A DNA stretch of 64,000 bases. Source: Clostridium sporogenes (GTDB lineage Bacteria; Bacillota; Clostridia; Clostridiales; Clostridiaceae). Below the pieces are notes generated by a model. That model saw nothing but the letters and a program-made list of their open reading frames with translations, did not search any database and was not told the DNA's origin. The stretch spans positions 558,001 to 622,000 of the forward strand of contig NZ_CP011663.1 in the NCBI RefSeq assembly GCF_001020205.1, in the 5' to 3' direction. Position numbers and translations under genes: made by a program. Positions within the stretch are counted from its first letter, which is position 1; each line of letters opens with the position of its first letter. Positions 54,333 through 62,686 of this stretch are shown here, in pieces.

Positions 54333-54632
54333 AAATATAATTTTTTAAAGTGGATATGCTAATTAATTTTTATTAGATTTAAAGAATTATATTAAAAAAT
54401 CAAAAAATAATTAGAATACTTCATTTGTGTACTAATATATAAGCGTAAAAGAAACAAGATGTTTATTTAGTACTAATCTATAGAAGGGGGACATCAGTGC
54501 CTTAGCTTAAATATTAGGACACAAATATTAGTATTCTTTATTTTTATAGATGCTTATTTTTACTAAAGGTACTTTTTATTTTAATTATGAATATTTCAAG
54601 GTTGTTAAGTTAAAATTTTTTTAATTTTATGT
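54333..54632. other. Gene-free stretch after the MATE gene
   Basis: No coding frame. A GC-richer patch (TAGAAGGGGGACATCAGTGC near 54481) is flanked by TACTAAT...ATTAGTA (about 54472 and 54530), giving a possible stem; I cannot assign it to a known RNA. Confidence 0.35.
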
Positions 54633-54824
54633 TTAATAAGAGTCATATTTGTCTAATACATTACGAAGTTTTTTTGCTTGAATAGCTTCATTTTCTGCAA
54701 ATTCTCCAAAAAGATCAGCTACAACTTTATCATCTATTTTATGAGAGTACATTTGATAGTCTCTCACGTTTTCTTGAGCATCTAATATTTTCTTTTTAAT
54801 AATGTCTTTAGTTGTCAAATCCAT
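54633..54824 (-). CDS. Small helical protein of unknown function
   Basis: A 63-residue protein from the ATG at 54824 (MDLTTKDIIKKKILDAQENV). The ATG two codons upstream lies only about one base after AGGAGG and is too close. It is entirely helical in appearance, in two amphipathic stretches (RDYQMYSHKIDDKVVADLFG and FAENEAIQAKKLRNVL), reminiscent of half a ferritin/rubrerythrin-like bundle without clear metal residues. Similar small proteins are common in spore-forming clostridia. Function unknown. Confidence 0.7.
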   Translation of the reverse strand: MDLTTKDIIKKKILDAQENVRDYQMYSHKIDDKVVADLFGEFAENEAIQAKKLRNVLDKYDSY

Positions 54825-54971
54825 GTTCATTCCTCCTTTTTTTATTAGTTTTCTCTTTTTTAAATTTATTATGCAAAGCTTTAAATAGTAATAATAAAAA
54901 ATAATTTTTACAAGAATTTATATGAATAAAGAACATTGAATTTAAAAATAAAAAGATTTAATTTTAATACT

Positions 54972-55024
54972 GCAAAGATAAAAATACACTTAATAATGTT
55001 ATTAAGTGTATTTTTTATCTTTGC
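54972..55024. terminator. Long perfect hairpin terminator
   Basis: GCAAAGATAAAAATACACTT and its complement extend over about 25 bp per arm with a tiny loop. It follows the GntR-RCK_C gene on the minus strand. Confidence 0.8.
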
Positions 55025-55166
55025 TATATTTAAATTAAACCTATTTGAAGTTTCTAATATATTTAAGATTAAAATTGTTCATATTAAATATTATTTATAT
55101 AATAATTTAATTATCAATACAAAATATAGTAAATGAAGTTATATATATATAAATAATTAAGGATAT

Positions 55167-55787
55167 TTATTTTTCATATAAGAAGTTATAAACTTTCTTG
55201 TAAACATTATGAGTTCCTATTACAACTATAATATCACCTTCTGTAAATATATAATTTGGACCAGGAGATATTATAATTTCTTTTGCTCTTCTATAGGCTA
55301 CCATAGTTGTGCCAGTTTGTTGCCAAAATTTAACTTCATTAACTTTTTTCCCGATAAATTTACAATTCTCCTCAACGGCTACTTCTATTAAAGTAAAAGG
55401 AGAAATGTTTTCAAAACGATCCATTAAGTCTAGTATCTTATTAAAATTCTCTTGCAATTCTTCATCTAATCTTTTTTTTCTAAGAAGAATATCCTCTATA
55501 TTTTCTTTAACTGTAGCCAGATATACATTAGACTTATTTCTTTCTATAAATTTTTCAGCGGCAGATATAGATAATATTTCTATTCCACTACCCTTGGTAG
55601 ATTTTACCACACTCATATCCTCTAATAATGCAACAGCTCTCCTTATAGTTTCAGGAGATACATTATACATACTAGCTAAGGTAGATCTACCACTTATTTT
55701 TTCGTCACTTTTTAATTTTCCCCTAACTATACGATTAGCAATATCTAAGGCTATATTTTTATATAAAGGACCAGTACTATTTTTCAT
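55167..55787 (-). CDS. GntR-type regulator with C-terminal RCK_C domain (BusR-like)
   Basis: A 206-residue protein, ATG behind TTAGGAGGAATCATTT (minus strand). An N-terminal GntR winged helix (ASMYNVSPETIRRAVALLED) is followed by a coiled coil (residues ~95-125). A C-terminal RCK_C/TrkA_C domain then shows LIEVAVEENCKFIGKKVNEV, TGTTMVAYRRAKEIIISPGP and FTEGDIIVVIGT. This combination is that of BusR, a c-di-AMP-binding repressor of osmolyte uptake in lactic bacteria. Effector and targets here are inferred. It is transcribed away from the carboxyethylornithine synthase gene, and no potassium or osmolyte transporter gene is adjacent. Confidence 0.83.
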   Translation of the reverse strand: MKNSTGPLYKNIALDIANRIVRGKLKSDEKISGRSTLASMYNVSPETIRRAVALLEDMSVVKSTKGSGIEILSISAAEKFIERNKSNVYLATVKENIEDILLRKKRLDEELQENFNKILDLMDRFENISPFTLIEVAVEENCKFIGKKVNEVKFWQQTGTTMVAYRRAKEIIISPGPNYIFTEGDIIVVIGTHNVYKKVYNFLYEK

Positions 55788-55914
55788 AAATGATTCCTCC
55801 TAATATGCATAATTAAAAATATGAGTACTATATATGGTATCCCTATAACATCTTACTATATTTTCAATATTAATTCTACTAGTACTAAGTTTAAATTTAA
55901 CATTTTTTATATTT

Positions 55915-55943
55915 TTGACACAAAAATCCGTATAGTGTATAAT
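55915..55943 (+). promoter_or_regulatory. Consensus sigma-A promoter
   Basis: TTGACA, a 17-bp spacer (CAAAAATCCGTATAGTG) and TATAAT, about 100 bp before the next gene. Downstream, AACAACTTTATAT-ATGTTATAAAGTTGTA (about 55958-55987) is a palindrome that may be an operator or an RNA hairpin. Confidence 0.85.
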
Positions 55944-56045
55944 ATTATTGATATTTAACAACTTTATATATGTTATAAAGTTGTAACTATAATAAATATT
56001 GTTAAATATTATAGTTATTGTACAAATAAATAAAGGAGGTAATAT

Positions 56046-56999
56046 ATGAAATTAGGATTTTTGATACCAAACCATCCAAATGAAAAAAGAGTTGCTTTAT
56101 TACCAGAACATGTTAAGGATTTTAACAATGAGCTAGTTGTAGAGACAGGTTTTGGTGAAACTCTAGGAATTTCAGATGAAGAATATGTAAAGGCAGGTTG
56201 TACTATAGCTTCTCGAGAAGATATATTTAAAACTTGTGAAGGCGTATTTTCATTAAAGGTTTTAAAGCCTCAGGACTACCAGCATATAAGAGAAGGTCAA
56301 ATTATAGTGGGCTGGACTCATCCAGAGGGCTCAGGAAAGATATTTATGGAAGAACAGGGAATACCTAAAAATCTAATTATAGTAGATTTAGATAATATTC
56401 ATCCTTCAATCTATTATAAAAATTATGTAATACCAATGGATTGGATTCCATCTAACTTTGTAAGAAAAAATAGTTATATAGCAGGTTATGCATCTACTAT
56501 GCATGCAGTTATGAATTATGGAAGCATACCAACCTCAGAAACTAAAGTTGCTATATTAGGATCAGGCAATGTATCTCAAGGTGCCTTTTCAGCAATATCT
56601 AAATTTAATTCAGATATAAGAATGTTTTATAGAAAAACTATGAATCAATTAAAAGATGAATTGGAAGAATTTGATATAATAATAAATGGAATAGAAATGG
56701 ATAATCCTAATAAGCATATACTAACTTTAGAAGATCAAATGAAATTAAAGAAAAATTGTTTAATTATAGATGCAGCAGCTAATCTTGGAAAAGCTATAGA
56801 GGGTGCAAGACATACTACAGCATCTGATCCTATATACAATAAAGATGGGAAATACTATTATGCAGTTAATAATTCACCATCTATATTTTATAGACAATCT
56901 AGTAAGGCTATAAGCGAAGCCTTCAGCAAATATGTATACAGTAAAGAATTAGAATTTTACTTAGATGTTGTTGCAGAAGCAGAGGAAATGATAGTATAA
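56046..56999 (+). CDS. N5-(carboxyethyl)ornithine synthase-like enzyme
   Basis: A 317-residue protein of the alanine dehydrogenase/PNT fold, ATG behind AAAGGAGGTAATAT. The N-terminus (MKLGFLIPNHPNEKRVALLP) and the ETGFGETLGISDEEY segment are typical of this fold, and the Rossmann motif is AILGSGNVSQGAF. The short length (about 317, against ~370 for alanine dehydrogenase) and the YINGIE-like active-site region fit N5-(carboxyethyl)ornithine synthase, which reductively couples pyruvate with ornithine using NADPH. The alternative is another opine- or lysine-related dehydrogenase. It has a consensus promoter and its own terminator. Confidence 0.75.
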   Translation: MKLGFLIPNHPNEKRVALLPEHVKDFNNELVVETGFGETLGISDEEYVKAGCTIASREDIFKTCEGVFSLKVLKPQDYQHIREGQIIVGWTHPEGSGKIFMEEQGIPKNLIIVDLDNIHPSIYYKNYVIPMDWIPSNFVRKNSYIAGYASTMHAVMNYGSIPTSETKVAILGSGNVSQGAFSAISKFNSDIRMFYRKTMNQLKDELEEFDIIINGIEMDNPNKHILTLEDQMKLKKNCLIIDAAANLGKAIEGARHTTASDPIYNKDGKYYYAVNNSPSIFYRQSSKAISEAFSKYVYSKELEFYLDVVAEAEEMIV

Positions 57000-57131
57000 A
57001 AAATTTTATTATAAATAATAAACTGAAAAAACCTATAATTAAGTGTAGTATTTAATTAATGTAAAAACTATACACTATAAAATAAAAAGGTAGGTAATGT
57101 TTTATCGGTTATTTACGGAGCATAAAGATAT

Positions 57132-57176
57132 AAAAGACCACTTGATTTTATAAAAAAGCAAGTGGTCTTTTTTATT
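57132..57176 (+). terminator. Terminator after the ornithine enzyme gene
   Basis: AAAGACCACTTG pairs with CAAGTGGTCTTT, followed by a T run. Confidence 0.88.
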
Positions 57177-57179
57177 ATA

Positions 57180-57368
57180 TTATAAACAGAGTTCTAAGCT
57201 TCAGAGGGAGTTTTTACTCCCATTGAAGCTTATTAATAGACTTCTTAGGAGTTTCACTCCTTAGAAGTTGTTATCCTTTAGGGGAAATCATTATACAGGG
57301 ACGTAACCGCTCTTTACTCCCACTTTGAAGAAGATGGGAGTATTAGAGCGGGTAGTCATCGGATAAAA
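57180..57368 (+). repeat. Dispersed multi-hairpin repeat, copy B (best preserved)
   Basis: It starts TTATAAACAGAGTTCT. Hairpin 1 is AAGCTTCAGAGGGAG with CTCCCATTGAAGCTT. Hairpin 2 is ACTTCTTAGGAGT with ACTCCTTAGAAGT. An outer TTATCC...GGATAA helix encloses GAC-TA-CCGCTCT with AGAGCGG-TA-GTC and a terminal ACTCCCA/TGGGAGT hairpin. Copies A (13300) and C (27786, inverted) share the last part. No reading frame is present. It lies between converging genes. Confidence 0.8.
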
Positions 57369-57381
57369 GTTGTAATTTATT

Positions 57382-59388
57382 TTAAAAGCTTATATTCACT
57401 TCATTTTCTTCTTTTATAAGACCTTTTCTGTAAGCAACTAATAGCATTTCTAAATCATGTATCTGTTTTTTTATTTCATTACCACTATCTGTATCTAATA
57501 CTCTTTTTCGAGAGGATACATGTTCTAATATTATAGTAGATGAAAGTATATCATTTCCTTCTACTATAGCTTTGTGTATAGAACTAAAAGGCTCATGAGA
57601 GGTTAGAAGTAATCCATAGGAATTATATATTAATGTATATCCTGCAATGCCTGTCTGTGGCTGATAAGCCTTACAAAAACCACCATCTATAACTAATAAT
57701 TTACCGTTAGCTTTTATAGGACTTTCACCCTCTTTGGTTTTTACAGGAATATGACCATTTATTATATGTGAATTATCAATATCTAACCCAAATTCTTCAA
57801 ATATTAGTGTACACATTTTTTCATCATTTCTATATTTGTAATAAGGATTTTTTTCTTCTTTATGTGTACTTTTATCATTTAAAAAATATCTTTCAAAAGT
57901 AGTCATTTTTTCTTTACCAAATAAAGGAGAGTTAGAACCACACCATAAATACCACATCATATCCATACCATATAATTTTGATTCTGGATCTTTTTTGAAA
58001 AAATAAGCTTCTCTTGCTAGGTGATCTAATTTATCTAAAAGAGATTTACCTTTTAAAGTTTCGTTGCATAGAGTTACTTCTTTTAAAGATCCATCTTCAT
58101 TTAAAGGTATACAACCATGATATAGCAAATTAGAGTTATATTTTAAGTAAAGACTTCCATTACTATATAAAAATTTTATATGTCTTTGTAACTTTTCACT
58201 ATTAATAAAGGAATTAGTAAGTTTTTCTACTAAATCTTTTTCTCGTTCATTTAATTCATAAGGATTTTCTTTATCTAATGTAGGGAAGTTAATATCATTT
58301 AATTTGTAAATATTTCCATTAAATTGTAATGTGCCTTCTTTTATATTTATTTTATCCAATAGTAGTCTTTCTTCCATTTTAAATTCAGGTCTTCTTTTAA
58401 TTATTTTACCTTCTAATTTAAATTGGATTATGGATATAGCTTTATGCATTTTTGATAGAAGTTTTATATCTGTTTCATTTAAATTTTTATCTATAGTTCT
58501 AGGTTTAAAGTTTTCACAACTATCTTCTTTATAAAAATCCATAGCAAAGGTAGCTAATGGCAATAGATTTATACCATATCCATCTTCTAATGTGGATAAA
58601 TTAGCATAACGAAGAGATACTCTTATTACATTAGCAATACAAGCTTCACATCCTGCAGCAGCTCCCATCCATACAATATCATGATTACCCCATTGTATGT
58701 CTATAGAGTGATGTTTACTCAAAGCTTCAATTATAATTTCAGCTCCAGGTCCTCTATCATAAATGTCTCCTATTATATGAAGTCTATCTACTACTAATCT
58801 TTGGATAACTTTTGATATAGCAATTATAAATTCAGAGGCTCTATCAATGTCTATAATAGTTTCAATTATACCATTATAGTATTCTTGTTTATCAACTCTA
58901 TCACCCTGTTCATTTAACAATTCTTCAATAATATAAGCAAAATCAGAAGGTAGAGATTTTCTAACCTTAGATCTAGTATATTTAGAAGAAACTATTTGAC
59001 ATAATCTTATTAATCTATATAAAGTTATTTTGTACCAATCCTCTAAGTTAGTTTCAGATTTTTTTATTAAGTCCAATTTTTGTTCAGGATAGTATATTAA
59101 TGTGGCTAAATTTTTTTTGTCACATTCCCTTAAGGAAGTTCCAAAAACATCATCTATTTTTCTTTTAATAACTCCTGAAGCATTTTTTAGCATATGGGTA
59201 AAAGATTCATATTCTCCATGAACATCACTTATAAAATGTTCTGTTCCCTTAGGGAGGTTTAATATTGCTTGAAGATTTATAATTTCTGAACTAGCACTTG
59301 AAATACTAGGATACTGTTTGGACAATAATTTTAAATATCTTAAATTATCTTTTATTATATGTAAGTTGTTTTCATCATATAAAGTCAT
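57382..59388 (-). CDS. fbp: Fructose-1,6-bisphosphatase, class III
   Basis: A 668-residue protein, ATG behind AAAAGGAGAAAAACC (minus strand). The metallophosphatase core is split: HFISDVHGEYESF near residue 50, LHIIGDIYDRGPGAE near 200, IQWGNHDIVWMG, and the late HIINGHIPVK and VIDGGF. Length and order are those of the Firmicute class III enzyme. It hydrolyses fructose 1,6-bisphosphate to fructose 6-phosphate for gluconeogenesis. It is monocistronic; the multi-hairpin repeat (57180-57368) is immediately downstream and may help end its transcript. Confidence 0.95.
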   Translation of the reverse strand: MTLYDENNLHIIKDNLRYLKLLSKQYPSISSASSEIINLQAILNLPKGTEHFISDVHGEYESFTHMLKNASGVIKRKIDDVFGTSLRECDKKNLATLIYYPEQKLDLIKKSETNLEDWYKITLYRLIRLCQIVSSKYTRSKVRKSLPSDFAYIIEELLNEQGDRVDKQEYYNGIIETIIDIDRASEFIIAISKVIQRLVVDRLHIIGDIYDRGPGAEIIIEALSKHHSIDIQWGNHDIVWMGAAAGCEACIANVIRVSLRYANLSTLEDGYGINLLPLATFAMDFYKEDSCENFKPRTIDKNLNETDIKLLSKMHKAISIIQFKLEGKIIKRRPEFKMEERLLLDKINIKEGTLQFNGNIYKLNDINFPTLDKENPYELNEREKDLVEKLTNSFINSEKLQRHIKFLYSNGSLYLKYNSNLLYHGCIPLNEDGSLKEVTLCNETLKGKSLLDKLDHLAREAYFFKKDPESKLYGMDMMWYLWCGSNSPLFGKEKMTTFERYFLNDKSTHKEEKNPYYKYRNDEKMCTLIFEEFGLDIDNSHIINGHIPVKTKEGESPIKANGKLLVIDGGFCKAYQPQTGIAGYTLIYNSYGLLLTSHEPFSSIHKAIVEGNDILSSTIILEHVSSRKRVLDTDSGNEIKKQIHDLEMLLVAYRKGLIKEENEVNISF

Positions 59389-59662
59389 GGTTTTTCTCCT
59401 TTTTTATTAATATATAATATATTACTAATTATATAAATATGCTATATATAATAATAATGTGTATATTAAATCGCTAGAAATACATTAAATAGTATATACT
59501 TTATGATATAAGAAAACATATATTTATACAAGTCATGAAAATATTCAATATAAAGTTAAAATACAGTTTTATAATGAAAATCTTTTCATTATAATAATTA
59601 TATATAGTTTTTAAACAAAAATCATCAAATTTTAATTAATAAATTATAAATAGGAGGTTTGT

Positions 59663-60025
59663 ATGAATAAATTGAGTAATTTTATAAAGTCTACAGGGAA
59701 TTTGTTAGGAAATGGTATTGAAAATGTATGTGAAAATACAGGTGAAATTTTATATAAAAGTTTAAAAAGAAATAATCATAATAGCATGGCTAAAGGAGCA
59801 AAAGGTAGCGGAAAATTATTAGGAAAAGTAGGGTCATTAACAACTAAATCTATTTTTAATATAGCTGGAATAACTTTAGAGAGTGGAGTGAAATTTAGCA
59901 AGTTTACTGGAAAAGTTATAAAACAGAAAGCAGTGAAAAAAGAAGTGAAAATATATGGGGAATCAAAGGAATTTTACAAGGGCAAATTTGTAGAGGCTGA
60001 TTATAAGATTATAGATAAAAAATAA
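59663..60025 (+). CDS. Hypothetical basic amphipathic protein
   Basis: A 120-residue protein, ATG behind TAGGAGGTTTGT. It is rich in Gly, Lys, Ser and Asn with amphipathic helices (LSNFIKSTGNLLGNGIENV; GSGKLLGKVGSLTTKSIFNI) and a Lys-rich C-terminus. There is no signal peptide, membrane helix or known motif. The repeated GxLLGxxG pattern suggests membrane-surface or DNA association, but this is a guess. It is followed by about 200 non-coding bases and the hemerythrin gene. Confidence 0.65.
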   Translation: MNKLSNFIKSTGNLLGNGIENVCENTGEILYKSLKRNNHNSMAKGAKGSGKLLGKVGSLTTKSIFNIAGITLESGVKFSKFTGKVIKQKAVKKEVKIYGESKEFYKGKFVEADYKIIDKK

Positions 60026-60231
60026 ATTTATTTTTTATCTTAAACATGAAACATGAAAAAATTAAAGAAATGTGTTATAATTATTTGTAAATAATAAATA
60101 TTATGTAATAATAAAACAGCATTTAAAATACATATAATTAATATAAAGATTTATTTTTAAAAGTAGTGTAATATTTATTTTTAACAATTAATATATAAAT
60201 TTTAAATATAATATTAAAGAGGGGGATATTA

Positions 60232-60645
60232 ATGTTTCAATGGAAAGAATGCTATAGTTGTAACATAAGTAAAATTGATAATCAGCATAAAAGATTATTT
60301 GAATTAGCAGATGAAATTTATACTATAGTTTCTCTAGATGATGGATATGATCATTTTGATGAAATTATGGAAACTATAAGGACCTTAAAAGAATATACAG
60401 TATATCATTTTTCTTATGAAGAAGATGTTATGAGAAAATATGAGTATAATGATTTAGAGAATCATAAAATAGAGCATGAAGCTTTTATAAAAAAAATTAG
60501 TTCTATAAATGAAGAAGAAATAGATGAAAAACAAAAAAACTTCCTAATGGATTTACTGGCCTTTATTGTTAATTGGATAGAAAATCATATATTAAAATCA
60601 GATTTAAAATATAAAGAATATTTAAATGGATTGGGAGTATATTAG
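60232..60645 (+). CDS. Bacteriohemerythrin
   Basis: A 137-residue protein, ATG behind AGAGGGGGATATTA. The diiron signature is complete: DNQHKRLFELAD, the HFDEIMETI His, YHFSYEEDVM, HKIEHEAFI, and WIENHILKSDLKY. Length and order equal single-domain bacterial hemerythrins, which bind O2 reversibly. In an obligate anaerobe it probably protects from or delivers oxygen. It is monocistronic with a strong terminator. Confidence 0.93.
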   Translation: MFQWKECYSCNISKIDNQHKRLFELADEIYTIVSLDDGYDHFDEIMETIRTLKEYTVYHFSYEEDVMRKYEYNDLENHKIEHEAFIKKISSINEEEIDEKQKNFLMDLLAFIVNWIENHILKSDLKYKEYLNGLGVY

Positions 60646-60711
60646 CAAAAATTATATACTTTATATAAAGACTAATTAAAATAGCATATGTATTTTTGGG
60701 TATTTATAAAT

Positions 60712-60767
60712 AAAGAAAACACTATCAAAGTTATAAAAATAGGTAAATTTGATAGTGTTTTCTTTAT
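60712..60767. terminator. Bidirectional terminator
   Basis: AAAGAAAACACTATCAAA pairs perfectly with TTTGATAGTGTTTTCTTT between converging genes. Confidence 0.9.
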
Positions 60768-60855
60768 AAAATAATTTTTTAAATTATTTATTGGGAGTAA
60801 CATAATATACAAGATATTTATACAGCTAGGATATAGTAGAAATTATATTATATAT

Positions 60856-61551
60856 TTATTTTTTTTTGTTTTTATTTTTTTTATAGTAATAATTATTATT
60901 TCCTCTATGAAAAAATAATAGATATATGCATAAAGCTATAAAAAAAGTATCAAAATCATTATGAACTTTATGTTCATTATTTTTTCTAGGAATTTCAGTA
61001 CTGATTTTTTTATGTGCTTTTAAAGAGCGAATACCAATATATTCTGCGAAACTTTCAACTTTTATATATTTAATTATGTTATTTTCTACATCTATGTCCA
61101 ATTCAGAAATATTACTATAACCTTTTTCATCACACCAATTTTTTTTACCTTCAATAACTTTTAATACATTGTTTTTTGAATCTAATGCAGTTATTTTAAC
61201 TGGAAAATATGATAAATATGTTAAAGATAAAGAACAAACAGGATTTTCAAAAACAATGTACCTATAATTGTCCGAAAAGTCCTTTTCTTTAATCCAAGTA
61301 GCTATACTATGTTCAGAATAAGATGGTTCTAAATTTTTAGATTCCTTTAAAGTAATCCAGCCTGGAAATTTTATTTTACCTAAATTAGTTTCAATATCTA
61401 AAATAGTATTAAAGTCTTTGCCGCCTTTAAAATTTATAATAGAACCTTCTAGGTTATCTTCTTTTATATCTTTTGTATAAGATAAACTTTCTTTAGCACT
61501 TTTTTTATTTTTTAAAGCATCTTTTAAAATTATTTTTTTATATATATCCAT
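60856..61551 (-). CDS. Hypothetical protein with PRC-barrel-like segments and a C-terminal membrane helix
   Basis: A 231-residue protein, ATG behind TTGGGGGAATATA (minus strand). The N-terminal two thirds are beta-rich. The region VKITALDSKNNVLKVIEGKK and the ELDIDVENNIIKYIKVE strand pair resemble a PRC-barrel-like unit, though weakly. A hydrophobic helix near the C-terminus (FDTFFIALCIYLLFF) is followed by Asn/Tyr/Lys-rich low-complexity sequence (NNNYYYKKNKNKKK). I do not recognise a family. The end is probably cytoplasmic and basic. Confidence 0.6.
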   Translation of the reverse strand: MDIYKKIILKDALKNKKSAKESLSYTKDIKEDNLEGSIINFKGGKDFNTILDIETNLGKIKFPGWITLKESKNLEPSYSEHSIATWIKEKDFSDNYRYIVFENPVCSLSLTYLSYFPVKITALDSKNNVLKVIEGKKNWCDEKGYSNISELDIDVENNIIKYIKVESFAEYIGIRSLKAHKKISTEIPRKNNEHKVHNDFDTFFIALCIYLLFFHRGNNNYYYKKNKNKKK

Positions 61552-61754
61552 TATATTCCCCCAAAAATATTACTATATGTAGTTTATGAAATATAAGGGG
61601 ATTTTGTGAATATGTTTAAGATAATATTTCGGATATATAGAAATATCTATGATTTATATCATCTATGCTTTTATAACTTATTAAAATAGGAGAGTTCTAT
61701 TAATGAAAGTATCAAGTACAAATATTTATATAAAGAATAAAATTATATATAATA

Positions 61755-61780
61755 AACTCCCACTTATATAAGTGGGAGTG
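61755..61780 (-). terminator. Terminator of the small Cys-rich protein gene
   Basis: CTCCCACTTATATAAGTGGGAG is a perfect palindrome, followed by TTTATT on the minus strand. Confidence 0.85.
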
Positions 61781-61789
61781 AGTTATCAT

Positions 61790-61891
61790 TTAGCACCAAC
61801 AAACAGGTCTAGGTCTACATAGACAATTGCAAATTATTGCTATTATTATAATAAATGCTAATATCCAGCAAATCCAACCACAACACCACAT
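61790..61891 (-). CDS. Tiny Cys-rich membrane peptide
   Basis: A 33-residue peptide, ATG (complement of 61889-61891) behind AAAGGAGGTATCTTT, a consensus ribosome site. It reads MWCCGWICWILAFIIIIAII followed by CNCLCRPRPVCWC. A single hydrophobic helix is flanked by clusters of cysteine, eight in all, with three tryptophans before the helix or at the end. It has its own terminator. No family is known to me; small Cys-rich membrane peptides occur in spore formers, so a spore role is possible. Confidence 0.75.
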   Translation of the reverse strand: MWCCGWICWILAFIIIIAIICNCLCRPRPVCWC

Positions 61892-62151
61892 AAAGATACC
61901 TCCTTTGTGTATAAAATTAGCCTGTCAATATATAATATTCAATTAAAAAAAAATTGTTTATCTTTAAAGCTATTTTTTAATTTAAATTAGAAAATCAAAG
62001 CAATTTTATATAAATGCATAAAAATCATTAAAAATAGTAATATTAAAAATGAGATAGTAACATTTTTCATAAACAGTAATATAATATATATGAAACAAAA
62101 GAAAAATAGAATGGACAACCTTTAAAATTTACAGGGAAAGGTGATAAAAAT

Positions 62152-62574
62152 ATGAATGTATTTCATTTACTCCCTATAAGCATATCTTATTTTGAGATTA
62201 GTGATATAGAAGAAAAACAGTTAGAAAAAGAATACAAAAAATTTATATCTAATATAAAAAAATTGGATTGCACAGATTTAAATGAGGAAAATTTTACAGC
62301 TGAAATTCAATTAGATTTATTTTCTATAGGTTTTAAAGCGAATAAAGAGATTAGTGTATTGCTTATATATAAAAATTATATTTTAGAAAAAAAAGAAATG
62401 GATCCATATAATCCATTAAAAAAAATTTGTATAGATACAGGAAATGAAAAATTAAATTTAATATTAGAGTTAGTAAGTTTAAAACCATATAAAATAAAAA
62501 TAAGTGGAGATTCCTATGACAAATGTGATAGAAAGTGGGAAGTAAAAAAGTTTAATCAAATTATAGTCTTATAA
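62152..62574 (+). CDS. Hypothetical protein, 140 residues
   Basis: ATG behind AGGGAAAGGTGATAAAAAT. It is a soluble, acidic/basic mixed protein, mostly beta in appearance (FTAEIQLDLFSIGFKANKEI; LLIYKNYILEKKEMDPYNPL; LILELVSLKPYKIKISGD). It opens MNVFHLLPISISYFEISDIE. There is no signal peptide or motif I recognise. It has its own terminator and lies opposite the SOD-like gene. Confidence 0.65.
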   Translation: MNVFHLLPISISYFEISDIEEKQLEKEYKKFISNIKKLDCTDLNEENFTAEIQLDLFSIGFKANKEISVLLIYKNYILEKKEMDPYNPLKKICIDTGNEKLNLILELVSLKPYKIKISGDSYDKCDRKWEVKKFNQIIVL

Positions 62575-62593
62575 GCTAAATAAATTGTTTTTA

Positions 62594-62629
62594 TACTGCT
62601 GATAAAATCTTTTGTCAGCAGTTTTTTAT
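62594..62629 (+). terminator. Terminator
   Basis: ACTGCTGATAAAA pairs with TTTTGTCAGCAGT, followed by TTTTTT. Confidence 0.88.
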
Positions 62630-62686
62630 ATTATAATAAAGAAATAATTACTATAGGTTTAAATTTTATCTTAGTTTTAATAAACT

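Noticed and set aside
54936..55136. 66-codon plus-strand frame with a hydrophobic stretch
   Set aside because: It runs through the long perfect hairpin at 54972-55024, has no ribosome site, and is explained by the terminator of the GntR-type gene.
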